Shown piece by piece: positions 11,056 to 22,601 of a stretch of 64,000 nt of DNA. The number at the start of each line of letters is the position of its first letter. The stretch's first letter is position 1. The notes under the pieces were generated by a model. It was not told the origin of the DNA. It saw only the letters and a list, made by a program, of their open reading frames with translations, and searched no databases. The translations under genes were made by a program, and so were the position numbers. This DNA comes from Macrotrachela quadricornifera. Its lineage: Eukaryota > Rotifera > Eurotatoria > Philodinida > Philodinidae. The stretch spans positions 3,654,954 to 3,718,953 of the forward strand of contig JAJEKB010021880.1 of the NCBI GenBank assembly GCA_022393335.1. The letters run 5' to 3'.

Positions 11056-12207
11056 TCATTCAAAAATATCATTCTGTGCACCATCTGAGAATCCCATACG
11101 TGCATTGTAGGTTGGCATTTTGGGTGGGTTTATCACATTGTTTCCATCTAATTGTTGATAGAAGACCATTTGTTTTGCTCCCTTTACACATTTTGAATGA
11201 TCATCTTCACAATACACTGGTGGTTTGGCTACTGCCAGTTTTCTGGTAGAAGTTGAGCGGGTGACGATACACTTATGGCCTTGCATATACATGTTGGGTT
11301 GACCGCATCCCATTGGAATCCATCTAGTATCAAGAAAAAAGAAAATATATTAGAAGCTGAATTATAAAATGGAAAAAAATATTTAAAGAGGGGAAGAAGC
11401 TCAAAACTAATCAAGAACATACTGCCGATCTAAAATTATAAAAACGTTCACTCACCCCCATGCACATGTACAACCACCTGGAGGACAAGGAGGTAAATCT
11501 TTTGGTACATCGTACGAGGTCACTCTTTGCCAGGGTGTATGATATCTTATAGTGAAGACAACCAAATTTTCCGGTGTCACTTTGTCAATACTGTTCTGAT
11601 AGGAGATAGCAAAAGCTGTTCCTGGAGCTAAAGCTTGACTTGGAGTGTGTAAATTAGGATCGATAACACATTCCTCATGACCTCTTGTAAGTTGTTGGGG
11701 ACCACCATAATAGCCATTGAATTTTCGATTTTTATTGAAGGAGGTGAAAGCACGATTTTGAGCAATTTCAACAGTGAAAGAGCCTCCTGCAGGTAGTTCA
11801 AGGTAGTCCCCAGGCGGTGGTGGGGCTTTGTCACATCCTCGATCGTGTTGAAACCACCAGTCGTTTTTCGTGAGCATATATTGAGGAATGACGGGTAACA
11901 TATTGTCCCAATCATCTTTTCCTGGAAGTCCCTATAAATTAATAAAAATTTGAAGAAGAAATTTTACAGTAAATGAGTCTTTGCTTACGTACTTTCATGC
12001 AGTACATACCTTTAGACCAGGCTGCTTGATGAGCTGTAAGAAAGCAAATTATGAGTTAATATTATTTTATATATGGCGATGGTTAGCGATTTCAGTTTTA
12101 AGAAGAGGTCAAACTAATAAAGTGAACAGTGTAAAGAATATAGTACCTTTCGCAATCGAGACCAGTGCACATAGTAGTGCAGATACGAATATAGCTTTCC
12201 AAAGCAT
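11056..12207 (-). CDS. AA14-family-like lytic polysaccharide monooxygenase (secreted copper enzyme)
   Basis: Four exons on the minus strand (12207-12147, 12033-11993, 11931-11456, 11323-11056) join in frame to 281 residues. Introns are 113, 61 and 132 bp. Residues 1-21 form a signal peptide ending VSIAKA. Cleavage there leaves His22 as the mature N-terminus (HQAAWSKGMYC), as needed for the copper histidine brace. Further signatures are NDWWFQHDRGCD, GDYLELPAGGSF, CPPGGCTCAWGWI, NMYMQGHKC, GAKQMVFYQQ and a terminal DGAQNDIF. This order matches the basidiomycete AA14 LPMOs, which oxidise xylan bound to cellulose. Candidate brace partners by alignment from memory are His129 (NLHTPSQ) and Tyr205 (NMYM). 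Even cysteines suggest disulfides. The open frame and clean splice sites suggest a functional gene. AA14 is best known from fungi, so transfer from a fungus is likely. Related uncharacterised AA14-like proteins remain an alternative. Confidence 0.82.
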
Positions 12208-13458
12208 TGAAAATGAAAAACGTTTCGTTATCAAAAAAATGCGGCAATGTTCTTTTATTTATCCGTATGCATAAAGAAATGATTTTGCTACATGGGAAAA
12301 AACGGCAGATTGAGAAGTGTGCTTTATTTTGAAAACACATTTATTTGCTTTTTCTCTTCTGTCTTCATTCCCAAACACATTTACGTAGGTTTTTAAAAAA
12401 AAGTAGAATATTTCAAATATCTTATTCTTACTTGCTTACAAGATTGTATAAGGTATAGAAAAATATATGTTAAGCAGGCTATGAGCTTGATAGAGATGCA
12501 GTAGGACACATTTGAAAACTAGCACTGACTAACCAAATTCATTAGACCGAGTAGCATCCAGCTCTAGTATAATATTATTTTAGTGATGGATATTCATTGG
12601 TCTATAAAAAATTTCCCCTCTCTATTTCGATTTTTGCATTGAGAAAATCTCAAAACGAAGCATTTGCTTTTGCATATTGCTTTCCACCCTTGCTTTGCTG
12701 AACTGAAATAATAAATGTAATTTGCTTTGTAAGTCTTTTACCATTTATAATGAAAAGAAACGTTGGATAATGAAAGCATTTTAGATAGATCGTTGTAGGA
12801 TTCGACAAAATTTTAAAAATCCCGAATAGAATACGATAACTTTAGAATTCGAGGGAAAACTGCTGAAAGCTTGCTTCAAAAGCTCTTCCTTAACATATTT
12901 AGGCGATAGTTTTCACAACTTTACTTCGACTGCCGATTTATTCTTTCATGATGGGTACCTTAATAGAAGCAGCAATACCGTGATAATACTCTTTTCAAAG
13001 AGAAACTTTATTTTTTGATATAAATTTAAATTTTATTTATACATATGAATAATAGAATTTTCGATCTTTTCTGTTGTTAAAGTCGATCATCATCAGTATA
13101 ATATGTGATAATATCATAAAATAAAATAAAACCAAGATAATATAATTTATATTAATATAATTAAAATAACGTAATAATGATAATATACTTTATATTGATA
13201 TAATGAGAAACCAATATAACATAATATATAACATAATAATGAATAATATAACATATACTTAAGTAGATGCACTTGCCAGAACAAAGCAGTGTGAATGTGC
13301 TGACATCGATTCGTGGAATCACGTAAATAAGCAATTTGGTGATAGTTCAAAAATAGCACTTTTACGAGAAAGAGCTAAGTGAGTCTTCAGACCAAGGTTT
13401 GTAATAGTAGATGTATCTAGCAGAAACAAAATGTACAGAACACCTGCTACTTGAAAAA

Positions 13459-13498
13459 TACACTCTGTTTTACACGTTGTGTAGAAAAACAGAGTGTA
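13459..13498. repeat. Hairpin, 13 bp perfect stem
   Basis: TACACTCTGTTTT at 13459-13471 pairs with AAAACAGAGTGTA at 13486-13498 around a 14 nt loop. Function unknown. Confidence 0.6.
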
Positions 13499-13691
13499 CA
13501 TTGTGCATTTTGCTGAATAAATTTATAATTTAATTTCACAAGCTTATATACAATATCAAATTAAAGATTAAGTTTATCTAATAGTGAAGTAGATTACGAT
13601 CTCTTGCGTCCAATTTTATCATTGAAAGAAAACTGTATGAATATCTTTTCTAGTTTTTAGATTGTGAAAAGTTTATTCAACAAACACTTTG

Positions 13692-13721
13692 GTGCACTTT
13701 GCGGACGAGTACAAAGTGCAC
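13692..13721. repeat. Hairpin, 10 bp perfect stem
   Basis: GTGCACTTTG at 13692-13701 pairs with CAAAGTGCAC at 13712-13721 with a 10 nt loop. The same word recurs nearby (CACTTTG at 13686 and 13727), so this may be the end of a small decayed mobile element. Confidence 0.55.
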
Positions 13722-16215
13722 ATATACACTTTGTTCGTGTTAGTAAAGTGTAAAAAAACATTTTACTTTAGATTTCCATTGCAAACCTTGTTTTAGAGAC
13801 GTTGAGTTCGAATTTGGAGTCCAATCACTGTAAAATATGATTGGTTGATCGACAACTAATAGGAATTCAGTTGCCAAGAAATCGGTTAATGAAACTTGCG
13901 TTTTCGCGAAAAAACTCGGGCAAGGAATTTTAGACACGCTGAGTCCAAATCTAGGGTCTAATCAACTCAAAATGTTACTGGTTCTTCCGAAACCAATAGG
14001 GATCAAATTTTGAGAAAAAAAATATCATCGAATGATCGGCAGAAGAACATCTGGAATCGGAGGTCTATTGAGCTCGATACCCTACTGGAGGCTCCGTGAC
14101 TGTTTTGGATGATCCATGCCACATATAAATCAGGTTGTGGGAAAATTAGTTTCCTCGGAATCATGTGAGCTGGAGATTTCGTCTAAATAGTGTGTGCCAC
14201 ACAAATCTTTCTGTCTATCTTTCTTTGCAACCAATCGGAATCCAGTGTGATCCCAGCAGTACATTGTGTTTAGTTTCGATCAAAGCAGATTTTTTTTGCA
14301 ATGCTGTCGAAGAATCGATTATCGATATGGGCTTCCTTACTAGAAACACAACTAGATAGCTCTGGAACTGGAAACGACCATGCGCGACTGGGGTTAATCA
14401 GGATTGAGATTGATAGGGACAAGTAAGTGCTACTATAAATGCTTAGTCAAAATAGAAAGTCAATAGAATTCATAAGTTTCATAAAGGTCTTCTAAGATGT
14501 AGACATAAAAGGAAAAAAAAACTTCATCTCTGATTGATTTTTCAATATCAGTATTTCATATCTGCTGACAGCGAGAATAGCCAAGACAGGAACTTAAAAT
14601 ATGTTCAAGACTCTGAATCAGGACTGGGACAAAAATAGGATTGTATACACGTCTACTCTCCACTGTTTACATTTTCTTATGTGTTCTCGAGCGCAATAGG
14701 AGTTTTGCTTGTATATATTAAGATTGAACTTTTCTGGGCAACGTCGGATATTTCCACTAGTAATTCATAGTACAGAACATTTCCATTTATTCATCTATAT
14801 TTTTACAAAAAATTTGTTTTCAATGAAATTTTCTCAAACAAAAAACTTCAATTTTTTTATATGAACATTATTTTGTAATACACCTACCTTTACTATCACA
14901 AGTGCTATCACTCATTGATATACATATGTTAAATTAACATGATTTAATAAATATAATGTTCTTTAGATTATAATAATTATTTTCAAGAAACTATTTGTAA
15001 AATCAATATGAAGATCAAATGAATATGTATTTTTCAATTTACCCTATTGACAAGATAATTTTCATTCTTTTCGATATTATTAACAATCAAATATGTTAAA
15101 AATTAATTAATTATAGTTTTCAATAAGATATTCGATTATATGAACTTATTTCTAGTTAAATTCTAATTTTATTTAAAATTAAATTAAAATATCAATTCAT
15201 CCAAGTGATATTTAGTCAATATTAGAATAATAATTTTGACTAAACAAATTAAAAATTTGTCTCGATCCCAATTTTGTTTATAACATATATATATATTATT
15301 AAACTATCCATTAATCCAGATTTATAGTTGTATTATTAAAAAAAAAAAACTAATACAAATCGATCACAAGATCATTAATATTTCAATATATTGATGAATG
15401 AAAAATATGGAAGATATGTGCTCTCTGTGAGAGTTATTCTCCTAGAATAAATATGCTATTGATCATTTCTACATTTCTAATTTGCTTTGTGATATGTATA
15501 GTAGAATTACAATTATTTTGTTTGTTTTTTTGATCAATCTAAAATAATTTTATTAATCCGATTATATCAATCGTCTTCACTTTGTTGTTTATTATTATTT
15601 CTGCATAAAAAAATACACGTGGACGTGGACTAATCAATAAATCGGTGAAAAATCAAACATTTCTTTTCGATTTTTGTCTCAATATAAAAGAAATATATTT
15701 TATTCTATATAATATAGATATATGTCAATAATTTTTTTATTTTTGTACATCAGTCATTGGTTGAATTTTTTCATTCGAAATAATATTGGGTCACAAGTCT
15801 CTTACCTCTTATTTTCGATACATTTTTAATCTATGCATGATTAATTCTGTTTTGCATTTATATGTAGGTTATTTTTCGGTTTTTTTACCTTAAAAATATT
15901 ATTGATGATCAGTATGGGAAATTGTACATACAGTTACATTTTTTATAAATAAATAGAGGTAAAAATTGTGTGTATGAAAGATATTAACAATCTTGCAAGT
16001 GATATAAATCTTATATAAAAGTTTTAGAAGATTAAATAATTAATCAATATGTTTATAGAATAGAATAATATATATTCATGTTAATTATAAATACATATTT
16101 ATATGCTCTAACAGATAATGAAAAAGAAAAAGAAAATGAAATTTAATCTTATTTGTTTTTATTTTTATATAGATAAATATAAATTAATAAAATAACGATT
16201 TAGTGTATTAAAATA

Positions 16216-17432
16216 ATGATGACATCCAAGATCAACATTATAATTCTGTTAATGTTCATGTTTTTTCTTTCCATTGAAATAGGTTAGTTTTATTTCTTTG
16301 ATTATTTTATAATTAATTGATTACAATATTTATTTCATATATATATATTCTAGGTGCATATGATGGTCTTTTCTATATGCAACGAAATTCATCATTTTGT
16401 TATGAAACTACTGTTAATACAACTACAAATGATAGTATTTCTGACAATTGTTTTATTCTTAGTTGGGATCAATTCAAAAATTTGACTACACATACGACTT
16501 ATATGGATCCAAATACAAATAAAAAATACTATGCTTATATGGGTGCATTAATTGTTTTTGGTAAAATAGATAATTATAATTTCAATCATCAATGTCCACC
16601 ATCTGGTTATGGTGGTATTCAATTTGAATGTGTTGTTTTATCAAATACACAATTAGTAGTGATACATATCAATGTTGCAGATAATAAATTATATAAAATA
16701 GATATTATCCTTTCTGGTGCTCCTTTTCCTCCTATAGAAGATCTAAGAAATAATCAACCACCATTTGGTACAGCTCGTCATGTATTTGAAACAGGAATTA
16801 CAATTGAAACTACTGGTTACTTGAAAATTTGTAAAAGTAATACTAGTAATCAATGTCCTAATAAAGATCCTAATACTCATACATTACCTAATCAACTAGC
16901 TAATAACTATGGATATGGTATAGCTGCTGGCCGGACAGTAGTTAATCAATCCGTAAATTATACATGGATCTTGGATAGTTCGAATCAATTAATTATTTCG
17001 AGTATTCAAGATATTTATTACTCTTATATATATAGTAATGTAGGCTATGCCTATTTTGTTAGTGTAAAAACGTGTACATCAACTGGTTGCAATTTTCAAT
17101 GTGAAAGTTCTAGCACGAATTCTCGATTCTTAGACTATGCTGGTGAATGGATAATTACAAATAAATGGGGTATTGATGAAATAGAACCAGTAACTGTACA
17201 AGCTTGGATTGGAAGTGTGGTTGGTACAGGAAATATCTATCCCATAATCCTGTATATTGATAAAGCAACTGGTCACTATTTGGGTTCAGACAGATTTTTA
17301 ATACTTGGAAATGTTACAATTGCTACTATGTTCTGGTTAACTCAACATGGTAATACAATACCAGGAGTAACCATTTCAAATTTTCATCCTAGTGCTACAG
17401 AACTTGGTTGTACTAATCTTGGAGGTGATTAG
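16216..17432 (+). CDS. Secreted protein of unknown function
   Basis: Two exons, 16216-16282 and 16354-17432, are joined across a 71 bp GT..AG intron to give 381 residues. Exon 1 is almost entirely a signal peptide (MMTSKINIIILLMFMFFLSI), the usual small first exon of secreted proteins in this genome. The mature part has many N-glycosylation sequons (NSS, NTT, NDS, NLT, NTS, NQS, NYT, NVT) and several paired cysteines (for example TCTSTGCNFQC), and no further membrane segment. The first ATG of two in tandem was taken as the start. I do not recognise a domain. The many tryptophan- and glycine-rich beta-like strands (EWIITNKWGIDE, AWIGSVVGTG) suggest a beta-sandwich or lectin-like fold, but that is a guess. 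The reading frame is intact and codon use resembles the neighbours. Confidence 0.75.
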
Positions 17433-18125
17433 ATTGATGATCCAAAGAACTTTAAGACTTCTTTTAAAACTGATAATATTCATATATAGTTATTTTAGTA
17501 TAGATGTGTTTTTATTCTTTTAAGTAGTTCTTATCAAATAAAAACCATAACTATATATATATCAGTAAGTTAGAAAAAAATCCAAAGATAGTTGAGAACA
17601 AAACGAATGATAAGAAAATAAACAGAATTTAATATACAGCAGCGGCCCTTTCAATTTCATCTATTGTTTTTTTTCTGTTCAACATACTGTATGTATCGGA
17701 AAAGATCGGAAACACACTGAATTTTTGTTTTGCATGTATATTGACTTCAGAAAATATGATTAAATGTTGAATATTGTTTTAAAATATATGCAATCGAAAG
17801 TTATATGAAACAATTCCTATATAGGATCAGAAAAATCTTATAAAAGCTTTCAATATGATGGAAAATCACATTATCATGAAAATTAGTCATTTTGAGCATA
17901 AATAAAACTATTAGAACATGTAAAAAGGAATTCACTCATACATTTTTTATAAAACTTTTTACGAAACACCTTTTAAAAAAATTCGAGACTATAATTTAGT
18001 TAAGCTAAGTAGTGGAAACAATATCGATTTTTTTTGTGATACATTTTTGACATTTGAAGTTGCGTTTGATATTTCGTCTAAATATAACAAAAGATGAAGC
18101 CCATTCCGGCCTTTTTCACTAAATA
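17433..18125. other. Non-coding 3' flank of the secreted-protein gene
   Basis: AT-rich. AATAAA-type signals occur near 17535-17545. No gene seen. Confidence 0.4.
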
Positions 18126-18358
18126 TAACGGGTGGCGCAAAATAAATGGCTTTCTCAGTATTTTAGAGATTTCTTTATTATTTTTTATTACAATCAAGAA
18201 ACTTTTCTTACCAAAAGCTAGTGTGAAAACCTATACAATTTACATAAACCTGATTATTTATTAATTACACTTTTTTGTTCTCAAAATGGACATCACTTTG
18301 AACAATTAAGTTTCGACTACGCAAAAGTGAAAGCTTTCTAAATGCATGATGAATAGGA

Positions 18359-19406
18359 TTAGGGATGCAATAGTGACGGTGACACACCGCTGCACCGAAC
18401 GATGGTGCACCGTACATGCACCGTACATGCACCGTACATGCACCGATACAGATATAGTATGATAATTGTAACAGCCCATAGTAGGGGTGTCATTTTAACT
18501 TGAAAAACACTTTGTTAGAGTTTAAAGTATCGCACTTTCAAACTTTGACTTTGATTTTTCAAAGTTAAAGTGAGTTGTTGATGCACCTTAGGTTGTCAAG
18601 TCCTACATAATGAAAGTACCCATAAACCCTAAACTCCAATATAATGAGAGTACTCATAGGTCCCCAAGTGCTATACTATAAAAGTGTTCTTAATATGGAT
18701 CTTTCGACCACTCATTTTTCGAGGCATTTTTTCTCCATGAAAAGATGGACCGAACGTAGGGTTGTTCGGGCCAATTTGAGGTTATCAAGGGTGCTCTACA
18801 AAAGTCCTCATAAAATCTCCCACGGTTATCCATAGGATAAGCGAGTTATAATTTGCTGCCATCTGATTGGCCAATTTTTCGGCTAATAGAAAAATAGACG
18901 CAGCGACGAGTAATTTTCGATAGGTACTCAGATACTCTAAAGCTTGAAGATCTAAGGTAGTCCCTACCGAATGTAAAATTTGGACTTTAATTAAAGTTTA
19001 AAGTGTCATCCCTAATTAGGTCGATTTCAGCCGAGGGTTTAGCGAGTCATAACGACAAGCGTTATCTGTATATAGTACATGAAGACGTAAGGGTACCCCC
19101 AATATATAGGACTTGAGCATCTATGGGTACCCGTAATCTATAGTAGTTGAGGATCCACGGGTACGCTCAATATATAGTAGTTGAGGGTTCAAAGGTGCCT
19201 CAATATAGAGGATTTGAGGACCCAAGGGTGTCCCTAGTTTATACTAATACGAATACCAATATCAATATCAATATCAACACTATCAATACCAGTCAATACT
19301 AATACCGATCAACACTAATACCGATCATTACCAATACCTCAATACCGTATCGGTATTGTTAAATGTTTAGCAGTAATTGACTAAAAATTAACCGATGCAT
19401 CCCTAA
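18359..19406. mobile_element. Nested element with TTAGGGATGCA termini
   Basis: It begins TTAGGGATGCA at 18359 and ends TGCATCCCTAA at 19406. It carries tandem CATGCACCGTA words at 18413-18445, a diverged ~36 bp minisatellite at about 19085-19230, and AATACCGATC-type repeats at 19234-19350. Inside lies another pair of inverted ends, TAGGGGTGTCA at 18482 and TGTCATCCCTA ending 19014. The segment 18740-18960 is closely related to 49880-50100, so this is a dispersed family. Confidence 0.6.
19085..19230. repeat. Degenerate ~36 bp minisatellite
   Basis: Four to five units of the form GGGTACCC..AATATATAG.AGTTGAGGATC follow each other. The same unit occurs in the opposite orientation at 49430-49570 and once at 50115-50140. 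Confidence 0.6.
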
Positions 19407-19972
19407 ACATGATTTTTCTTATTGTTTCTTGTTATTGTTTTATATGCTTTTGTTAAAAAAAAATAAAATACGCCATAAGATGCAGCGTGAAAACTCTACA
19501 ATTTACCAAGAATAGCGATCAGAGAACAAAATAAAAAAAATAAACTCATCATGCACTTTAGAAAAATGCATTTTCACGCGGTCAAAATCTGATTGCTCAA
19601 ACTTACGTCCATTTTGGGAATAAAAAGTGCAATTATTAAATAATCAGTTTTATGTAAATTGTATAGGTTTTCACATTATAGCTTTTTGTATGTTTTGCTT
19701 TTTAATACATTCAGATAAGTAATGAAAATCTAGAATACAAAGTATGACCATTTATTGTACATAATCAGTTTGAAAGTAGAGAATTTTGTATGTTTTTGTT
19801 TTTCATCTTTTTTCAAAAATTTTTAAAGTAGGATTTTATTTTAATAGTATATGGATTTGTAGAAAATTTCAAGCTTCATCTCCTGGTAAAAAAATTTTCT
19901 TGAGTATAATAGAAAAAAAATAAAGAAATCTTTAAAACACTAAGAGGGTCATTTACTCTGTGCCATCCGTTA

Positions 19973-20945
19973 TTATTCTTCTCTGTCTATTTTCATATCG
20001 CTTATCGCTACAATACAATGGCTAGTATGTAAAGGTTATAGTGACAATTTTCAGTTACATTGCCACCTTCTTAGAGACCTTTAACATTTAAAATTTCTCT
20101 TGTGATGCGTTTATCACACATGTCTATGACTCGATATTTGCACAATTACATGAAACAAACAATATATAGAAGTTATCAATAATCTTCCTTAATAGTATAA
20201 GCATTCAGAAAAACTGAAACTTTCATAATAAGCCACTCTCATTGAGACCTCACTCTATACAAAGTTTCAAATCGAAATTTAAAAATAAATTTTTCTGATG
20301 TCCCAGAAGCGGACTACGACAGTGAGGTATTCCAATACCTTAAAAATGCAGTATCCCAACAGCAGGCTATGAGGACGAACCCTTTTAGGGCTCCTATCTA
20401 CGCTGTGAGTCCTACTTGTAGGCAAAATATGAGCCCAAACGGAGGGTGTCACTTGGGGAGGTTTTCTCGTCAGTGCATTTTTGCTCATTTGGGAATATAA
20501 AAATGAATTTTAGAAAGAATTCATCTTGTACCAAAATGATTTTATTTTCACACGATCAAAATTTGGCTACTCGAAATTTTTTTTTTATTTTTAAAAACAA
20601 AATGTGCTGCTATAAAAAAGAGTGATCTTATATAAATTGAAGAGCTTTTGTAACTACATTCTTTGATATATTTTGTTTTTTAATAGAGTGAAGCGATGAA
20701 AACATTAGATGTAAAGCACGACCCTTTATGATGTCAAACCTATTAGTTTTTACAGCTTTTTATATCTTCATTTTTCATTTTTCTTTAAATATGTTTCAAA
20801 CAGTCTTTCTTCCAACTATATATGGTTTTGTGCACAAATTAAAAAAACTATGTTTTAATAAAAAACAAAACTGTTTTAATCACTAAGATGATAGAGGAAA
20901 AATCTTAAAAATACAAATAATCTAATTTATTCTGGCACATCTGAT
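19973..20945. repeat. Decayed half copy related to the 18.1-20.0 kb element, plus unassigned segment
   Basis: Bases 20500-20945 repeat in order the words of the right arm at 19540-19972 (TTTTCACACGATCAAAATTTGGCTACTC.., then ..GGCACATCTGATA near its end), but diverged. Bases 20290-20490 are less AT-rich than their surroundings and contain a 69-codon open frame on minus; I cannot assign it. Confidence 0.45.
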
Positions 20946-21681
20946 ATAGAAAAAGAATTATTTATATGACTGAATAGTTTGACTAAATCTTTCTTTTCCT
21001 TCAATCATTGTTTTACATATTTGTGATGAAAACAATGGCACACATGATCAACGAAATAAGTTGCTTTGTTCATGAATGATCATTGTTTTACTCTATTATA
21101 TAAAAGGGTAATATTCATCATTGAAAATTCATTCATTTTATCGAAGTAAATAATTCTCTTAAAAAAAACTTTCAGTTAGGGATAGATAGAATATAAAATT
21201 TGTCTTTCTTTTGTATTTTATTTATTACTAACAGTCAATTCAATGACTCTTGCTGGACCAAATGTAACAGTCATTGAATTGATTATCAATAATAAATGAA
21301 ATATAAATGAAATATATCTACTTCAATCCAGAATTAAATATTTTTTCATGAGGGATGTGAGTATTTTCTGAATGATTAACTTCTTTATTTTTTTAGCGTT
21401 GAAGTAACACATGTTTTCTGCATTAATTCAACCTAGAGAGATACTGCTTTTGTTGGACAAAGACAACAGAAAGACGTTTTATGTATGTGCATTGTCTTGC
21501 CGCTAGTGGCCTTTGTGTCTCCAACAATCAAGATCTGTTTTGTAGCAAGCAAGCAAGCGTGAATATGAATATACATCAATTTATTTTCAGTCTTTTGTTT
21601 TTTTTCCAATTAAAATTATACGGCAACCAAAAAAATTAATCAATACCTGAAAATAAATAGTTTATTTATCAGTTCATCCTA
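20946..21681. other. Non-coding interval
   Basis: AT-rich sequence with one strong hairpin (21235-21282). It is the 3' flank of the NHL gene on minus. Confidence 0.4.
21235..21282. repeat. Hairpin, 14 bp perfect stem
   Basis: TCAATTCAATGACT at 21235-21248 pairs with AGTCATTGAATTGA at 21269-21282 around a 20 nt loop. Confidence 0.65.
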
Positions 21682-22601
21682 TTAATTTGATGGTATTTCA
21701 ATGTTAAATCGTTGTACTCGATTGTTAGCACAATCACCAACATAAAGATTACCTTGTCGATCAAAGGACAACCCATCAGGGGAATTAAGTTGATTTGCTT
21801 GTACTCCTTGACCATTTTCACCAACAATAACATTTCCTTGTTGTGCTCCTTTAGGCCAACGTACAATTCTATGATTGTTATGATCAACTACATAAACAGT
21901 ACCCAATTGATCGACTACAATTGCTCGAGGATAATACAATTGTTTCTGACTATTTCCATATCCTTGTCCACCAGCAACAACAATACCTTCTTTTGCACCT
22001 TCTATCCATTTCATCACACGATGATTATCAGTATCAGACACAAATACTGAATGTTCTTGATCGACGAATATGTAAGTGGGCCAATTTAGCTGATCAAGAC
22101 GATTTCCTTGTCCATTTCCACCTGCGACTACTATTCCTTGGGATTCACCCATTCGATATCTTCTCACTTCATGTTTGTCATAATCAGAGACATAGAGAAA
22201 TCCATTGTCATCCATTGTCAAACGCGAACAAAAGATATTTGAAATAATTATTTCTCCATTTGTTCCATTTTGACGAGGCCATCTAACTACTCTGTTATTC
22301 CAGCGATCACAAATAATAAGACTATCTCTCCCTTTATCCCCGACCACATCTGTTGGTTCATACAATTGATGAGTACCATTTCCTTTTTCATGTCCACCTG
22401 CCACTATTTGTCCATTTGTTTCACCCGATTTCCATGCTACAATACGGTGATTACTAAAATCAGCAACATAAATTGTTTTTTCATCATCCACATGTACACT
22501 GCGAGGGGAAGAAAGTGTTGGATTTCGTCCTCCTACTGTTTGACCATTCTTATTCCATGTGGCATTTGCAGGAATATCTATCAAACTAGCACGAAGTGAT
22601 A
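21682..22601 (-). CDS. NHL-repeat six-bladed beta-propeller protein, probably secreted
   Basis: The main exon begins after the acceptor CTTTCTTTTAG (22602 on plus) and ends with a stop at 21682, giving about 306 residues. Six NHL repeats are visible, each with a 'D..xxxVxVxDxxNHRIxxW' core: VADFSNHRIVAW, ICDRWNNRVVRW, VSDYDKHEVRRY, VSDTDNHRVMKW, VVDHNNHRIVRW and VGDCANNRVQRF. Six blades make a closed propeller. The segment before the first blade (LRASLIDIPANATWNKNGQT) resembles the end of a signal peptide plus the usual 'W..NG.TVAG' lead of bdelloid NHL proteins. The first exon, with the start codon and signal peptide, should lie just upstream on minus (above 22602), but I could not fix it. 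NHL propellers bind proteins, RNA or glycans; the partner here is unknown. The single large exon is intact. Confidence 0.82.

Larger units (their letters stand above)
12208..16215. other. 4 kb AT-rich gene-free stretch
   Basis: No supported coding sequence. Bases 13080-13260 are low-complexity ATAATAT-type sequence. Two tight hairpins lie at 13459-13498 and 13692-13721 (listed separately). Bases 14800-16200 are extremely AT-rich and form the upstream region of the secreted-protein gene at 16216. Confidence 0.5.
18126..19972. mobile_element. Non-autonomous TIR element (TAACGG ends) interrupted by nested insertion
   Basis: The left end TAACGGGTGGCGCAAAATAA (18126) matches the reverse complement of the right end (TAACGGATGGCACAGAGTAA, ending 19972). 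Similarity runs on for about 60 bp, through AGATTTCTTTATT. The inner parts of the arms also pair: 18215-18275 (GTGAAAACCTATACAATTTA) with about 19620-19680. This makes a foldback of roughly 0.2-0.5 kb arms into which the element at 18359-19406 has inserted. No transposase is present. Confidence 0.65.

Noticed and set aside
20279..20488. 69-codon minus-strand frame in a GC-richer patch
   Set aside because: No family resemblance; lies next to a decayed repeat and may be repeat-derived.
21712..22599. Open frames of 108-112 codons on plus
   Set aside because: They lie antisense to the NHL gene and show no features of their own.
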